From assembly GCA_031549965.1 (NCBI GenBank), contig JAVBPB010000009.1, positions 1-45,022 on the forward strand: a stretch of 45,022 nucleotides of DNA, written 5' to 3'. Positions 17,916-26,375 of the stretch are shown in pieces; position 1 is the first letter of the stretch, and each line of letters starts with the position of its first letter. Made by a program: the position numbers and the translations under genes. The stretch comes from JAVBPB01 sp031549965. Its GTDB lineage: Bacteria; Bacillota; Clostridia; Lachnospirales; Lachnospiraceae. The notes under the pieces are model-generated. The model did not search any database and was not told where the DNA came from. It saw only the letters and a list, made by a program, of their open reading frames with translations.

Positions 17916-19679
17916 TCAATTCAAACAAAACTCTTCAATCTGCTCTAAAATAAGAGAAAGTGCTTTCTTATAGAATTCTTTTGAATTACTGTTCCTATCA
18001 AACATTAAAAATACATCACGAATACTTTTTGTACCTGTTGATGCTAAAATTTGTTCGAATTTTTTTGAAAAGGAATTACCTTCTTCCTTATAAAGTGCAT
18101 ATAGCCCCTTAGAAAATAGTAATCCATATGGATAAGGAAAGTTATAAAAATTAAAATCTGGAAAATAGTAATGAGGCTTACATGCCCACATATATTTATG
18201 AAGTTCATCATTTAATCCATCACCATATGCAAAAATCTCAGCATTAATCATTAATTCATTTAATTCTTCCACAGTTAATGGACCATTTTTGCGTTTTTCA
18301 AATAAATTAGTTTCAAAAGTAAATCTTGCAAGTATTTCTACACATATTTGAGTATTATTCAAAAGTTCATTTTCCAATATGGCAAAACGTTCTTCTTTAG
18401 AAGCAGTTTTTAAAATATAATCAGTTACTAAGGATTCGCAAAAAATTGAAGATGCTTCAGCAAGTGGCATAGTATAATCAGTATTTAAAATTGATTGATG
18501 CTTTAGTTTTTCACCGTGATAGCCATGACCAAGTTCATGAGCCAATGTGATTAAATCATAAAAAGTACCTGTGAAATTACACATAATTCTGCTTTGACCA
18601 ATACTGTGAATATTACAGCAAAAAGTTGTGTTGATTTTACCATCACGAGGTTCTAAGTCTATCCACTGTTCATCAAAAGCCTTTTTTGCATAATTGCCTA
18701 AATCTTCGCTAAAACCCTCAAAAGCATTAATAATTAAATCCCTTGCTTCTTCATAAGTAAAATGCATTGTAAATTCACCCATTGGAGCATATAAATCATA
18801 AAATGGAAGTCCGTTAGCATGTCCAAGTAACTGAGCCTTTTTCCTTAAATATCTTCTAAATTCAGGAAGTGCCTCTTTTATAGCTTCAAACATTGCATCA
18901 AGAGTACTTCTTTCCATACGACAGTCAGCTAAAGTCATATGAAGAGGAGAAGCAAAACCTCTTTTTGTAGAAATAATTATTGACTCTCCTTTAATTGCAT
19001 TTAAGCAGGATGCAATTAAGTTTTTAACCTTACTATATGCTTTTAATTCAGCTTTAAAAGCAGCTTTTCTTAGCTCTCCTGATTGGGCATATGCCATATT
19101 ACGGGCTACTGATAGAGGAATTGACTTTGTGTCTGAACCAATTTTTACATCTACCATAAGTGATTTTAAAATTTCTTCATGAAGAGCTTCAAAAGAATAA
19201 GAACCAGTAGACTGTAATTCACTAAGTAAGTCCTCTTCATTTTCGCTAAGTATACTTGCTGATTGAACTTTAAGTTCATTTAGTATAAAAGCATGATCTT
19301 CTAACACTTTATTATCTCTAATATATTGTTCAATGTTACCTATTTTTTGTAAAAAGCGTAAAAAAGGAGAATTAATCTTAGTTAAATCATTTAAAACGCT
19401 ATTTAATTCAATATGAAGTTTCTGTGAAACTTCACAGGTATTGTCTATAGCACTGTGTAAACGGGCATATGCAGCTAATTTTAAATATAAACTGTTAAGC
19501 TCGTTAATTGTAGTTATATAATCAAGTAGTTTGTCTGAAACATCATTATAATCTTTAAAGTAAGTCAAATACTTAATACTTTTAGTCTCAACAATATCCT
19601 TTAATCTATTTATATCCTTAATAATCTCAGGGCAGTCAAAAGATGCATATATTGTACTTAAATCCCAGCGTAATTCCAT
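17916..19679 (-). CDS. pepF: oligoendopeptidase F (M3 family zinc peptidase)
   Basis: Cytosolic metallopeptidase that cleaves short peptides. The 587 residues fit PepF. The zinc motif HELGH is at about residue 379 (LAHELGHGYHG), with a downstream Glu-containing segment (ASSIFCESLVTDY). The start MELRWDLSTIY was chosen because GGGAGGT (19686-19692) precedes it. An ATG five codons earlier overlaps that ribosome site. The gene is alone, divergent from tgt. Confidence 0.95.
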   Translation of the reverse strand: MELRWDLSTIYASFDCPEIIKDINRLKDIVETKSIKYLTYFKDYNDVSDKLLDYITTINELNSLYLKLAAYARLHSAIDNTCEVSQKLHIELNSVLNDLTKINSPFLRFLQKIGNIEQYIRDNKVLEDHAFILNELKVQSASILSENEEDLLSELQSTGSYSFEALHEEILKSLMVDVKIGSDTKSIPLSVARNMAYAQSGELRKAAFKAELKAYSKVKNLIASCLNAIKGESIIISTKRGFASPLHMTLADCRMERSTLDAMFEAIKEALPEFRRYLRKKAQLLGHANGLPFYDLYAPMGEFTMHFTYEEARDLIINAFEGFSEDLGNYAKKAFDEQWIDLEPRDGKINTTFCCNIHSIGQSRIMCNFTGTFYDLITLAHELGHGYHGEKLKHQSILNTDYTMPLAEASSIFCESLVTDYILKTASKEERFAILENELLNNTQICVEILARFTFETNLFEKRKNGPLTVEELNELMINAEIFAYGDGLNDELHKYMWACKPHYYFPDFNFYNFPYPYGLLFSKGLYALYKEEGNSFSKKFEQILASTGTKSIRDVFLMFDRNSNSKEFYKKALSLILEQIEEFCLN

Positions 19680-19715
19680 AATTATACCTCCCAAAAAATA
19701 AAATTAATTATATTT

Positions 19716-19744
19716 ATTCTAGCAACCCAAAATTGTTTTTGCAA
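19716..19744 (-). promoter_or_regulatory. pepF promoter
   Basis: On the minus strand, TTGCAA (19744-19739) and TAGAAT (19721-19716) have a 17-base spacer, back to back with the tgt promoter. Confidence 0.6.
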
Positions 19745-19770
19745 GTACTTTAAAAAAAATAAAATTTAGG

Positions 19771-19799
19771 TTGAAAATAACCAATTTAAACGGTATACT
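19771..19799 (+). promoter_or_regulatory. tgt-yajC promoter
   Basis: TTGAAA (19771-19776) and TATACT (19794-19799) have a 17-base spacer. It lies inside the in-frame upstream extension of tgt, which argues against the longer tgt start. Confidence 0.75.
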
Positions 19800-19833
19800 T
19801 GTGTATAGATTTAAAATAGAAATGGTGGTAGAT

Positions 19834-20991
19834 ATGTACAAAATAATAAATAAAGATGGAAAAGCAAAAAGAGGGGAACTAAAAACAGTTCATGGAACAA
19901 TTCAAACTCCTGTATTTATGAATGTAGGCACGATTGCAGCTATAAAAGGTGCAGTTTCAACAATGGATTTACAGGAAATAAAAACTCAGGTTCAATTATC
20001 AAATACCTATCATCTTCATGTAAGACCGGGAGATAAAGTAGTTAAAGACATGGGTGGTCTTCACAAATTCATGGTATGGGATAAGCCAATTTTAACCGAT
20101 TCAGGAGGATTTCAGGTATTTTCTCTATCTGGACTTAGAAAGATTATGGAGGAAGGAGTTTATTTCAATTCCCACATAGATGGAAGAAAAATTTTTATGG
20201 GACCAGAAGAAAGTATGCAGATTCAGTCTAATTTAGCTTCAACAATTGCAATGGCATTTGACGAATGTCCCTCTTCATTGGCTGATAAGGATTACATTAA
20301 AAAATCAGTAGAGCGGACTACCAGATGGCTTTTAAGATGCAAAAATGAAATGAAAAGGCTAAATGATTTAGAAGATACAATTAATAAGAACCAATTACTA
20401 TTTGGAATAAATCAAGGCGGTGTATTTGAAGATATTAGAATTGAACATGCAAAGGTTATTAGTGGAATGGACATGGATGGATATGCTGTAGGAGGACTTG
20501 CTGTAGGTGAATCTCATGAGGAGATGTATAGGATTCTTGATGAGGTAGTACCATATCTTCCTGAAAATAAGCCAACCTATCTTATGGGTGTTGGAACACC
20601 GGCTAATATTTTAGAAGCAGTTGATAGAGGAGTGGACTTTTTTGACTGCGTTTATCCTTCAAGAAATGGAAGACATGGTCATGTATATACTAATGAAGGT
20701 AAACTTAATCTATTTAATGCTAAATATGAAAAAGATGGTAAGCCAATTGAAGAAGGATGTAACTGCCCTGCATGTAAGCATTATAGCAGAGCATATGTAA
20801 GACACTTATTAAAAGCAAAGGAAATGCTTGGAATGAGACTATGTGTACTTCATAATTTATATTTCTATAATACAATGATGGAAGAAATCAGAGAAGCTAT
20901 TGAAAATAATAGATATAAGGAATATAAAAAATCTAAATTAGAAGGTTTTCTAATAAATAACGTAAATAACTCAACTTTTAAAGCTAAATAA
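19834..20991 (+). CDS. tgt: queuine/preQ1 tRNA-ribosyltransferase
   Basis: Exchanges guanine 34 for preQ1 in tRNAs with GUN anticodons, in the queuosine pathway. The 385 residues match the family. Catalytic Asp and substrate motifs: DSGGFQVFSL (Asp about 89), FGINQGG, GGLAVGE, and DCVYPSRNGRHG with the nucleophilic Asp. The zinc site is CNCPACKHY followed by a His about 25 residues on. The frame opens at 19771, but the family N-terminus begins at MYKIINKDG and the promoter lies upstream of it. The ribosome site is poor (GGTGGT), and ATG 19822 is an alternative. It is followed by yajC, the usual neighbour. Confidence 0.97.
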   Translation: MYKIINKDGKAKRGELKTVHGTIQTPVFMNVGTIAAIKGAVSTMDLQEIKTQVQLSNTYHLHVRPGDKVVKDMGGLHKFMVWDKPILTDSGGFQVFSLSGLRKIMEEGVYFNSHIDGRKIFMGPEESMQIQSNLASTIAMAFDECPSSLADKDYIKKSVERTTRWLLRCKNEMKRLNDLEDTINKNQLLFGINQGGVFEDIRIEHAKVISGMDMDGYAVGGLAVGESHEEMYRILDEVVPYLPENKPTYLMGVGTPANILEAVDRGVDFFDCVYPSRNGRHGHVYTNEGKLNLFNAKYEKDGKPIEEGCNCPACKHYSRAYVRHLLKAKEMLGMRLCVLHNLYFYNTMMEEIREAIENNRYKEYKKSKLEGFLINNVNNSTFKAK

Positions 20992-21042
20992 ATTGATATA
21001 AAGCTGAGTAAATAATAAAATTAAAAAACAGGAGGAATTTAA

Positions 21043-21378
21043 ATGAACATATTTCCAATTTTAGATGCAACAACCACAGCAGGAACTGGTACAGGGTTAA
21101 TGGTTACAGTTGTTTATATAGTTGTAATTATTGCTTTTATGTATCTGGTAATTTTAAGACCACAAAAGAAACAACAAAAGGCGGCTCAAGCTATGCTTTC
21201 TACCGTAGAAAAGGGAGACAGCATACTTACATCAAGCGGTTTTTACGGAGTTATAATTGACATTATGGATGATGTTGTAGTAGTTGAATTTGGTAATAAC
21301 AGAAATTGCAGAATTCTAATGAAAAAATCTGCAATTGTAGAAGTTGAAAAAGCAGAAAGTGCTAAAGAGAATATTTAA
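21043..21378 (+). CDS. yajC: preprotein translocase accessory subunit YajC
   Basis: Small membrane protein of the SecDF-YajC complex, 111 residues. One membrane segment (about 18-40, VTVVYIVVIIAFMYLVIL) is followed by RPQKKQQKAAQAM and the cytosolic YajC domain (GDSILTSSGFYGVI). It lies 51 bases after tgt, with AGGAGGAATT before the start, and ends in a terminator. secD/secF are not adjacent here. Confidence 0.95.
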   Translation: MNIFPILDATTTAGTGTGLMVTVVYIVVIIAFMYLVILRPQKKQQKAAQAMLSTVEKGDSILTSSGFYGVIIDIMDDVVVVEFGNNRNCRILMKKSAIVEVEKAESAKENI

Positions 21379-21427
21379 TCAGATTATAATATTTATATAT
21401 TTACAAGTAATATAAATGAAAATCCAC

Positions 21428-21474
21428 AAAAAAATTTCTTAAAATATAATTATATATTTTAAGAAATTTTTTTT
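21428..21474 (+). terminator. terminator of tgt-yajC
   Basis: AT-rich stem of about 21 bp (21428-21448 with 21453-21473), ending in a run of eight T. Confidence 0.8.
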
Positions 21475-21483
21475 ATATACTAC

Positions 21484-21517
21484 TTGACACATTATACTAT
21501 GTATAATATAGTATAAT
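21484..21517 (+). promoter_or_regulatory. promoter and PadR operator
   Basis: TTGACA (21484-21489) and TATAGT (21507-21512) have a 17-base spacer. A perfect inverted repeat with 10-base arms (ATTATACTAT at 21491-21500, ATAGTATAAT at 21508-21517) covers the spacer and -10. PadR proteins typically bind such palindromes in their own promoters, so autorepression is likely. Confidence 0.75.
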
Positions 21518-21535
21518 GTATAAGGAGGTGTTTAG

Positions 21536-21844
21536 ATGGAAATACAGTTGAAAAAAGGTCTTTTAGAGGTTTGTGTACTGGCATCTATTCGAACAGAAGC
21601 AACATATGGGTATAAAATCATAAAAGATGTATCCCCCTATATTGAAATTAGTGAATCTACATTATATCCAATATTAAAAAGGCTGGAATCTGCAAAAGCA
21701 GTTGAATCATATACTATGGAATATCAGGGAAGGCTTAGAAAATATTATAAAATAACAGGAATAGGAATTAAAAGGCTTCAAGATTTTTTAGATGAATGGA
21801 AAGAAATTATGAAAATTTATGAATATATAGAAGGTGGGGTTTGA
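21536..21844 (+). CDS. PadR-family transcriptional regulator
   Basis: A 102-residue winged-helix regulator of the short PadR type. LKKGLLEVCVLASI and ESTLYPILKRLES, then YYKITGIGIKRL, are the family signature. The C-terminal helix for dimerisation is short. It is first in an operon with a DUF1700 and a DUF4097 gene, a common Firmicute arrangement linked to envelope stress responses. The start follows TAAGGAGGTG. Confidence 0.93.
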   Translation: MEIQLKKGLLEVCVLASIRTEATYGYKIIKDVSPYIEISESTLYPILKRLESAKAVESYTMEYQGRLRKYYKITGIGIKRLQDFLDEWKEIMKIYEYIEGGV

Positions 21845-21846
21845 CA

Positions 21847-22440
21847 ATGAAAAAAGACGAATTTAAAGTTAAGTTGTACGAAGAATTAGACGGAATACGT
21901 ACTGATGAAAAAGAAAAAATCCTTGACTACTTCGATGAGATGATTTTAGATGCAGTCGAAAATGGAGAAGATGAAGAAGGATTTATAGAAAAATTAGGCA
22001 GTATATCTAAAATAGCCGAAAGAGTAAAAATAGAACAAAAGATTGAGGAAAAAATTAAAGAAGTAAAGGAAAAACCAGGAGTTTCCAATAGTATAAAAGC
22101 CTTATTTGCTATAATGGCTCTTCCGATTGCGTTACCTATGGCACTTATAGTTGTAGTTTTAGCCTTTGTTTTTATTCTTTTAATATTTATCTTGTACATT
22201 ACTTTTTATGCTGTTAGTTTTTCAATGGCAGTATCTGGATTTGCATTAACAATATATTCGCTGATTTTAATTCCAAAAGGAATCATGGTTGCGTGTGCAT
22301 ATGGTGGAATGGGACTGATGGTTTTTGGAGTGGGCATTTTATTTAGTATTTTTACAATTAGTAGTACCAAGTTTTTAGGTAAGTGTATTGGGAGTATTTT
22401 GAATTTTATAACTAAAAGAATATTTAGAAGGAGAAGATAA
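21847..22440 (+). CDS. DUF1700 (HAAS-domain) membrane protein
   Basis: A 197-residue protein. The N-terminal cytosolic helical domain (about 1-80) has the DUF1700 pattern of a helix pair with DYFDEMI and GEDEEGFIEKLGS. About three to four hydrophobic membrane segments follow (85-180), then a basic tail (FITKRIFRRRR). The start ATG 21847 has AAGGTGGGG upstream inside padR. The frame also allows a TTG at 21841. It is probably partner or sensor for the PadR regulon. Its exact role is unknown. Confidence 0.85.
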   Translation: MKKDEFKVKLYEELDGIRTDEKEKILDYFDEMILDAVENGEDEEGFIEKLGSISKIAERVKIEQKIEEKIKEVKEKPGVSNSIKALFAIMALPIALPMALIVVVLAFVFILLIFILYITFYAVSFSMAVSGFALTIYSLILIPKGIMVACAYGGMGLMVFGVGILFSIFTISSTKFLGKCIGSILNFITKRIFRRRR

Positions 22441-22441
22441 T

Positions 22442-23386
22442 ATGAGACAAAAATCTTTTAAAGTTGCCATAATTTGTATTATAATTGGATTCTTTTTATT
22501 TTTGTTAGCAGGAATAAGGTATGGATTTAAATTTAATAATTTAGTCAATTCGGATGAGAAATATGTTAAAAAGACCTTCGAAGTAAAAAAAGATGAAATT
22601 AATGAAATTAAAATAGAAACCCATAATGATAAAGTATCTGTAGTTCCTACAGATGGAGACATAATTAAAATAACATACTATACTAATAAGTACAACACTT
22701 ATACAGAAGATTTAAGCATGAATAAAATATGCTTAAAAAAAGATAAAAAATTCAGAATTTTTGCATTTGACTTTAGTCTTTTTACTAAATTTGAGGAAAT
22801 TATGATAACTGTGGAAATACCAAAGGACATATCAGAAAAATTAGATGTTGATACCAACAACGGAACTATACAAGTAAGTGATTTGGATTTTTCTAAAATA
22901 TCATTAAAAAGTTCAAATGGAAGAGTTGAACTGAAAAATATTAATACTTCTGAGGATTTAGATATTAAAACATCAAATGGCAGCTTAACATTTGAAAATG
23001 TGAAATCATCAAAAAGTATTAATGCAAGTACATCAAATGGTAAAATAAATTTAGATACAGTTATAGCTGAGAATGAAATTGAATTGGATACAAGTAACGG
23101 AATAATAACCATTAAAGATGTGGTATGTATGGATTTTAAAGCTGAAACCTCTAACGGCCGTATAGAAGCTGATATGTTAGAAGCGGATTCAATTGATATA
23201 AAAACAAGTAATGGAAAAATTGATGCAACCATAGTCGGAAATCAAAATCAATTTACACAGGAGTTTAAAACTTCCAATGGGGATAAGGAGATAATAAATA
23301 ACGCTAAAGAAAATGATGGAAGGCAAAAGGATATTGTAGCTAAGACTTCCAATGCTAGTTTGAAGGTGTATTTTGTAGATAAATGA
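22442..23386 (+). CDS. DUF4097 repeat protein (LiaX-like beta-helix)
   Basis: A 314-residue protein with one N-terminal membrane segment (about 8-30) and then a region outside the membrane. From about residue 130 the motif (T/S)SNG(x)I/L recurs about nine times at roughly 18-22 residue spacing, as expected for a right-handed beta-helix of the DUF4097 family. The segment begins two bases after the DUF1700 stop. Family members act in envelope stress and antimicrobial peptide responses in other Firmicutes. That role here is inference from context. Confidence 0.88.
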   Translation: MRQKSFKVAIICIIIGFFLFLLAGIRYGFKFNNLVNSDEKYVKKTFEVKKDEINEIKIETHNDKVSVVPTDGDIIKITYYTNKYNTYTEDLSMNKICLKKDKKFRIFAFDFSLFTKFEEIMITVEIPKDISEKLDVDTNNGTIQVSDLDFSKISLKSSNGRVELKNINTSEDLDIKTSNGSLTFENVKSSKSINASTSNGKINLDTVIAENEIELDTSNGIITIKDVVCMDFKAETSNGRIEADMLEADSIDIKTSNGKIDATIVGNQNQFTQEFKTSNGDKEIINNAKENDGRQKDIVAKTSNASLKVYFVDK

Positions 23387-23516
23387 AAGACTTAATGTCA
23401 AAGCGGCAACACTTTGGCAGCATACATGGTCAGAAAAAATACCAAAATAATGTAAAAAATCAACATTATTGAATAACAATATATTCCCCAACCATATAAT
23501 TAAAGAAAATATAAAT

Positions 23517-23545
23517 TTGCCCAATATGAAAATATATGGTATAAT
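23517..23545 (+). promoter_or_regulatory. promoter of the NUDIX-pyrC-pyrF-M20 operon
   Basis: TTGCCC (23517-23522) and TATAAT (23540-23545) have a 17-base spacer. The transcript should begin near 23552. Confidence 0.75.
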
Positions 23546-23555
23546 GTGAAAGAAA

Positions 23556-23601
23556 AGGTATAAAGCATTACGCTACTAAAAAAATTTAGAGTTCTATACC
23601 T
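23556..23601 (+). promoter_or_regulatory. structured leader, possible three-way junction
   Basis: Right after the predicted start site, AGGTATA (23556-23562) pairs with TATACCT (23595-23601). Inside are two small stems: AGC/GCT (23564-23566, 23572-23574) and CTAAA/TTTAG (23576-23580, 23585-23589). The shape is a compact three-way junction, but the inner stems are short and it matches no riboswitch class I know. Confidence 0.3.
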
Positions 23602-23630
23602 AACGGACATAAGTTGAAAGGAAGAGTGCT

Positions 23631-24032
23631 ATGGCAGGAAAATATGGGATAATGGTAAAAGGAATAGTAAATTATGAAAATAAGTTTTTAATAGTTCAAA
23701 AATGGTATGATGATCGCATTACAGATCCATATCAATGGGAGTTTATAGATGGAAAGCTTGAGTTTGGTGAAGAACCAGATAAAGCTGTAATAAGGGTCAT
23801 AACTCAGGATGCAGGAATGGTACCATATTTAGACAAGATTTTATATGCATGGTCATATATGACAGGAGAAACACAAAATATTGGAGTGGCATATTTATGT
23901 ACAACGATGTTTGATGAAGTAATACTTTCAGAAGAATACACAGATTATAAATGGGTTGAAGCAAGTGAATTAAGAGATTATATTAGTAACCAATTAATAT
24001 TAAAGGATTTAGAAAAAATACAATTAATATAG
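23631..24032 (+). CDS. NUDIX-fold protein with degenerate Nudix box
   Basis: A 133-residue NUDIX-fold protein, first in an operon with pyrC and pyrF. The Nudix box should read Gx5Ex7REUxEExGU. Here it starts correctly with GKLEFGE and keeps R, but reads RVITQDAGM in place of RExxEExGx. All three metal-binding glutamates of the core are therefore lost. It may be inactive as a hydrolase or used as a binding protein. The N-terminal MVKGIVNYENKFLIVQKW and the C-terminal strand are normal. The ribosome site is GAAAGGAAG. Confidence 0.8.
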   Translation: MAGKYGIMVKGIVNYENKFLIVQKWYDDRITDPYQWEFIDGKLEFGEEPDKAVIRVITQDAGMVPYLDKILYAWSYMTGETQNIGVAYLCTTMFDEVILSEEYTDYKWVEASELRDYISNQLILKDLEKIQLI

Positions 24033-24048
24033 TTTGGGGAGAAAATAA

Positions 24049-25323
24049 TTGAGAACACTTATAAAAAATGGAAGATTAATAGATCCATCAACAAACAGAG
24101 ATGAAAAATATGATATTTTAATTTTAGATGCTCATATAGAAAAAGTACTTAAAGAGATTAATGAGGAAGCTGATAAAATAATAGATGCTACAGATTGCTA
24201 TGTAATGCCTGGATTTGTTGATATGCATGTACATCTTAGAGAGCCGGGGTTTGAATATAAAGAGACAATAAAAACAGGAGCTTTGGCAGCGGCAAGAGGT
24301 GGCTTTACCTCCATATGTCCTATGCCAAATACTAATCCGGTAATAGATAGTGAAGAAATGATTGAATTTATTATTGATAAGGCAAAAAAAGATTCAGTAG
24401 TTAATATATATCCTGTTGGGGCGGTAACCCTTGGGCAAATTGGTGACAGAAGTACAGATGTTTTAGCTATGAAAAATGCAGGAGCAATAGCTATTAGCGA
24501 AGATGGTAAGTCAGTAATGAACTCCAATGTATATAAAGAAGCAATGGAAAAAGCTAAGGAAGCCGATATTTTAGTTTTGGCACATTGTGAAGACAGGAAT
24601 TTAGTTGGCAAGGGCGTTTTAAATGCAGGAAAAAAAGCTAAGGCTTTGGGACTAATAGGAATAAGCAATGACGTTGAGGATGTTATTGCCGCCAGAGACA
24701 TTTTGTTAGCTAAATCAACTGGTGCCAGACTTCATTTATGCCATTGTTCTACTAAGGATAGCGTATACCTTATAAAAGAAGCTAAGAAAAATGGATTAAA
24801 TGTAACAGGAGAAGTTTGTCCACATCACTTTACACTTTCTGAAGAGGATATAATTGATGATGATGCTAACTATAAAATGAATCCGCCTCTTAGAACTAAA
24901 GAAGATATATCAGCACTTATAGAAGGTCTTAAGGACGGTACTATCGAGGTTATAGCAACAGATCATGCACCTCATCATGCAGAAGAAAAGAAAAAATCGA
25001 TTAGCGAAGCACCATTTGGAATTGTTGGATTAGAAACGGCTTTAGCATTAACTATGACTGAACTGGTGGAAAAGGACATATTAACTCCAATGGAAATGGT
25101 AAAAAAATTAAGTTATAATCCTTCTAAAATATTAGGAATAGACAGAGGAAGCTTACAAGAGGGAAAAATTGCTGATGTTGTTATTGTAGATCCAAATAGA
25201 AAATACACTATAAATTCAGATGATTTTGTATCTATGGGAAAGAATACTCCATTTAATGGAAAAGAAGTAACGGGAAAAGTAATTGCTACAATTGTATCAG
25301 GAAAGATTGTATATGAGGAATGA
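24049..25323 (+). CDS. pyrC: dihydroorotase
   Basis: Cyclises carbamoyl-aspartate to dihydroorotate in pyrimidine synthesis. The 424 residues are of the class I type. Metal-binding HxH is in GFVDMHVHLREPG (about 61-63). Further signatures are ICPMPNTNP, HLCHCSTKDS, and ATDHAPHH with the catalytic Asp. The start is TTG at 24049, supported by GGGGAG at 24036-24041; there is no ATG nearby. It lies 16 bases after the NUDIX gene. pyrF follows after a hairpin. Confidence 0.96.
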   Translation: MRTLIKNGRLIDPSTNRDEKYDILILDAHIEKVLKEINEEADKIIDATDCYVMPGFVDMHVHLREPGFEYKETIKTGALAAARGGFTSICPMPNTNPVIDSEEMIEFIIDKAKKDSVVNIYPVGAVTLGQIGDRSTDVLAMKNAGAIAISEDGKSVMNSNVYKEAMEKAKEADILVLAHCEDRNLVGKGVLNAGKKAKALGLIGISNDVEDVIAARDILLAKSTGARLHLCHCSTKDSVYLIKEAKKNGLNVTGEVCPHHFTLSEEDIIDDDANYKMNPPLRTKEDISALIEGLKDGTIEVIATDHAPHHAEEKKKSISEAPFGIVGLETALALTMTELVEKDILTPMEMVKKLSYNPSKILGIDRGSLQEGKIADVVIVDPNRKYTINSDDFVSMGKNTPFNGKEVTGKVIATIVSGKIVYEE

Positions 25324-25343
25324 AATTAATTAAAGAATTATAA

Positions 25344-25390
25344 CTTAACTTTCCTTACTTATTCTCTACAAAAATGTTAGGAAAGTTAAG
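25344..25390 (+). promoter_or_regulatory. hairpin between pyrC and pyrF
   Basis: CTTAACTTTCCT (25344-25355) pairs perfectly with AGGAAAGTTAAG (25379-25390) around a 23-base loop. There is no T run, so it is not a standard terminator. It may protect or process the mRNA. Confidence 0.5.
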
Positions 25391-25416
25391 CAAATAATTA
25401 AATACTGGAGGAAAAT

Positions 25417-26343
25417 ATGATAAATAAATTAGTAAGCCAAATTAAAAAGACAAATGCACCTGTAGTTGTAGGGCTTGATCCTACCATTGATAATATTCCA
25501 AAACATCTGTTAAATAAAGCATTTAAGGAATATGGAGAAAATTTTACTGGAGTTTCTCAGGCATATTGGGAATTTAATAAAGCAATTATTGATAATATTT
25601 ACGATATTGTACCTGCAATAAAGCCACAGATTGCAATGTATGAGCAATTAGGAATTGAAGGGTTAAAAACATTTTATCAAACAGTACAATATGCTAAAGA
25701 AAAAGGTCTTGTAGTAATAGGAGATGTAAAAAGAGGAGATATTGGATCTACATCCGAATCTTACGCTATAGGTCATTTAGGAAAGATGAAGATTGGTGAA
25801 AATGACTTTTATGGTTTTAATGAGGATTTTGTTACGGTAAATCCATATTTAGGTACAGATGGGGTAAAACCTTTTTTAGATGTATGTAAACAAGAAAATA
25901 AAGGTATGTTTATACTTGTTAAAACTTCTAATAAATCAAGCGGAGAATTTCAAGATCAATTAATTAATGGCCGTCCTTTATATGAATTAGTTGGTGATAA
26001 GGTAGTAGAATGGGGCAATGAATTTATTGGTGAATGTGGATATAGTTATGTAGGTGCTGTTGTAGGAGCAACCTATCCTGAAATGGGCAAGGTTCTTAGA
26101 AAGCTTATGCCAAAGACGTACATTCTTGTGCCAGGATATGGAGCTCAGGGAGGAAAAGCAGAGGATTTAATTCATTATTTTAACGAAGATGGACTTGGAG
26201 CTGTTGTTAATTCTTCAAGGGGCATAATTGCAGCATATAAACTAAGTGCCTATGAAAAATATGGAGATGAGAATTTCTTTGATGCTTCAAGACAGGCAAC
26301 AATTGATATGATAAATGATATTAATAGTGCTATGAAAAAATAA
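25417..26343 (+). CDS. pyrF: orotidine 5'-phosphate decarboxylase
   Basis: Makes UMP from OMP, the last step of de novo UMP synthesis. The 308 residues are of the longer PyrF subfamily. The catalytic DxKxxD motif is in GDVKRGDIGSTSESYA (about 104-119). VVGLDPTIDNIP near the start and VPGYGAQGG near the end form the phosphate site. A TGGAGGAAA ribosome site precedes the ATG. It shares the operon with pyrC and the M20 gene. Confidence 0.97.
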   Translation: MINKLVSQIKKTNAPVVVGLDPTIDNIPKHLLNKAFKEYGENFTGVSQAYWEFNKAIIDNIYDIVPAIKPQIAMYEQLGIEGLKTFYQTVQYAKEKGLVVIGDVKRGDIGSTSESYAIGHLGKMKIGENDFYGFNEDFVTVNPYLGTDGVKPFLDVCKQENKGMFILVKTSNKSSGEFQDQLINGRPLYELVGDKVVEWGNEFIGECGYSYVGAVVGATYPEMGKVLRKLMPKTYILVPGYGAQGGKAEDLIHYFNEDGLGAVVNSSRGIIAAYKLSAYEKYGDENFFDASRQATIDMINDINSAMKK

Positions 26344-26375
26344 TATGTCATGAGATTCTAAAGGAGAGAATTGAC

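Noticed and set aside
22699..23232. 177-codon minus-strand open frame inside the DUF4097 gene
   Set aside because: A shadow of the repetitive TSNG codons. It has no ribosome site and the plus-strand frame is well supported.
24198..24701. 167-codon minus-strand open frame inside pyrC
   Set aside because: Shadow frame of a clearly conserved enzyme, with no independent start signals.
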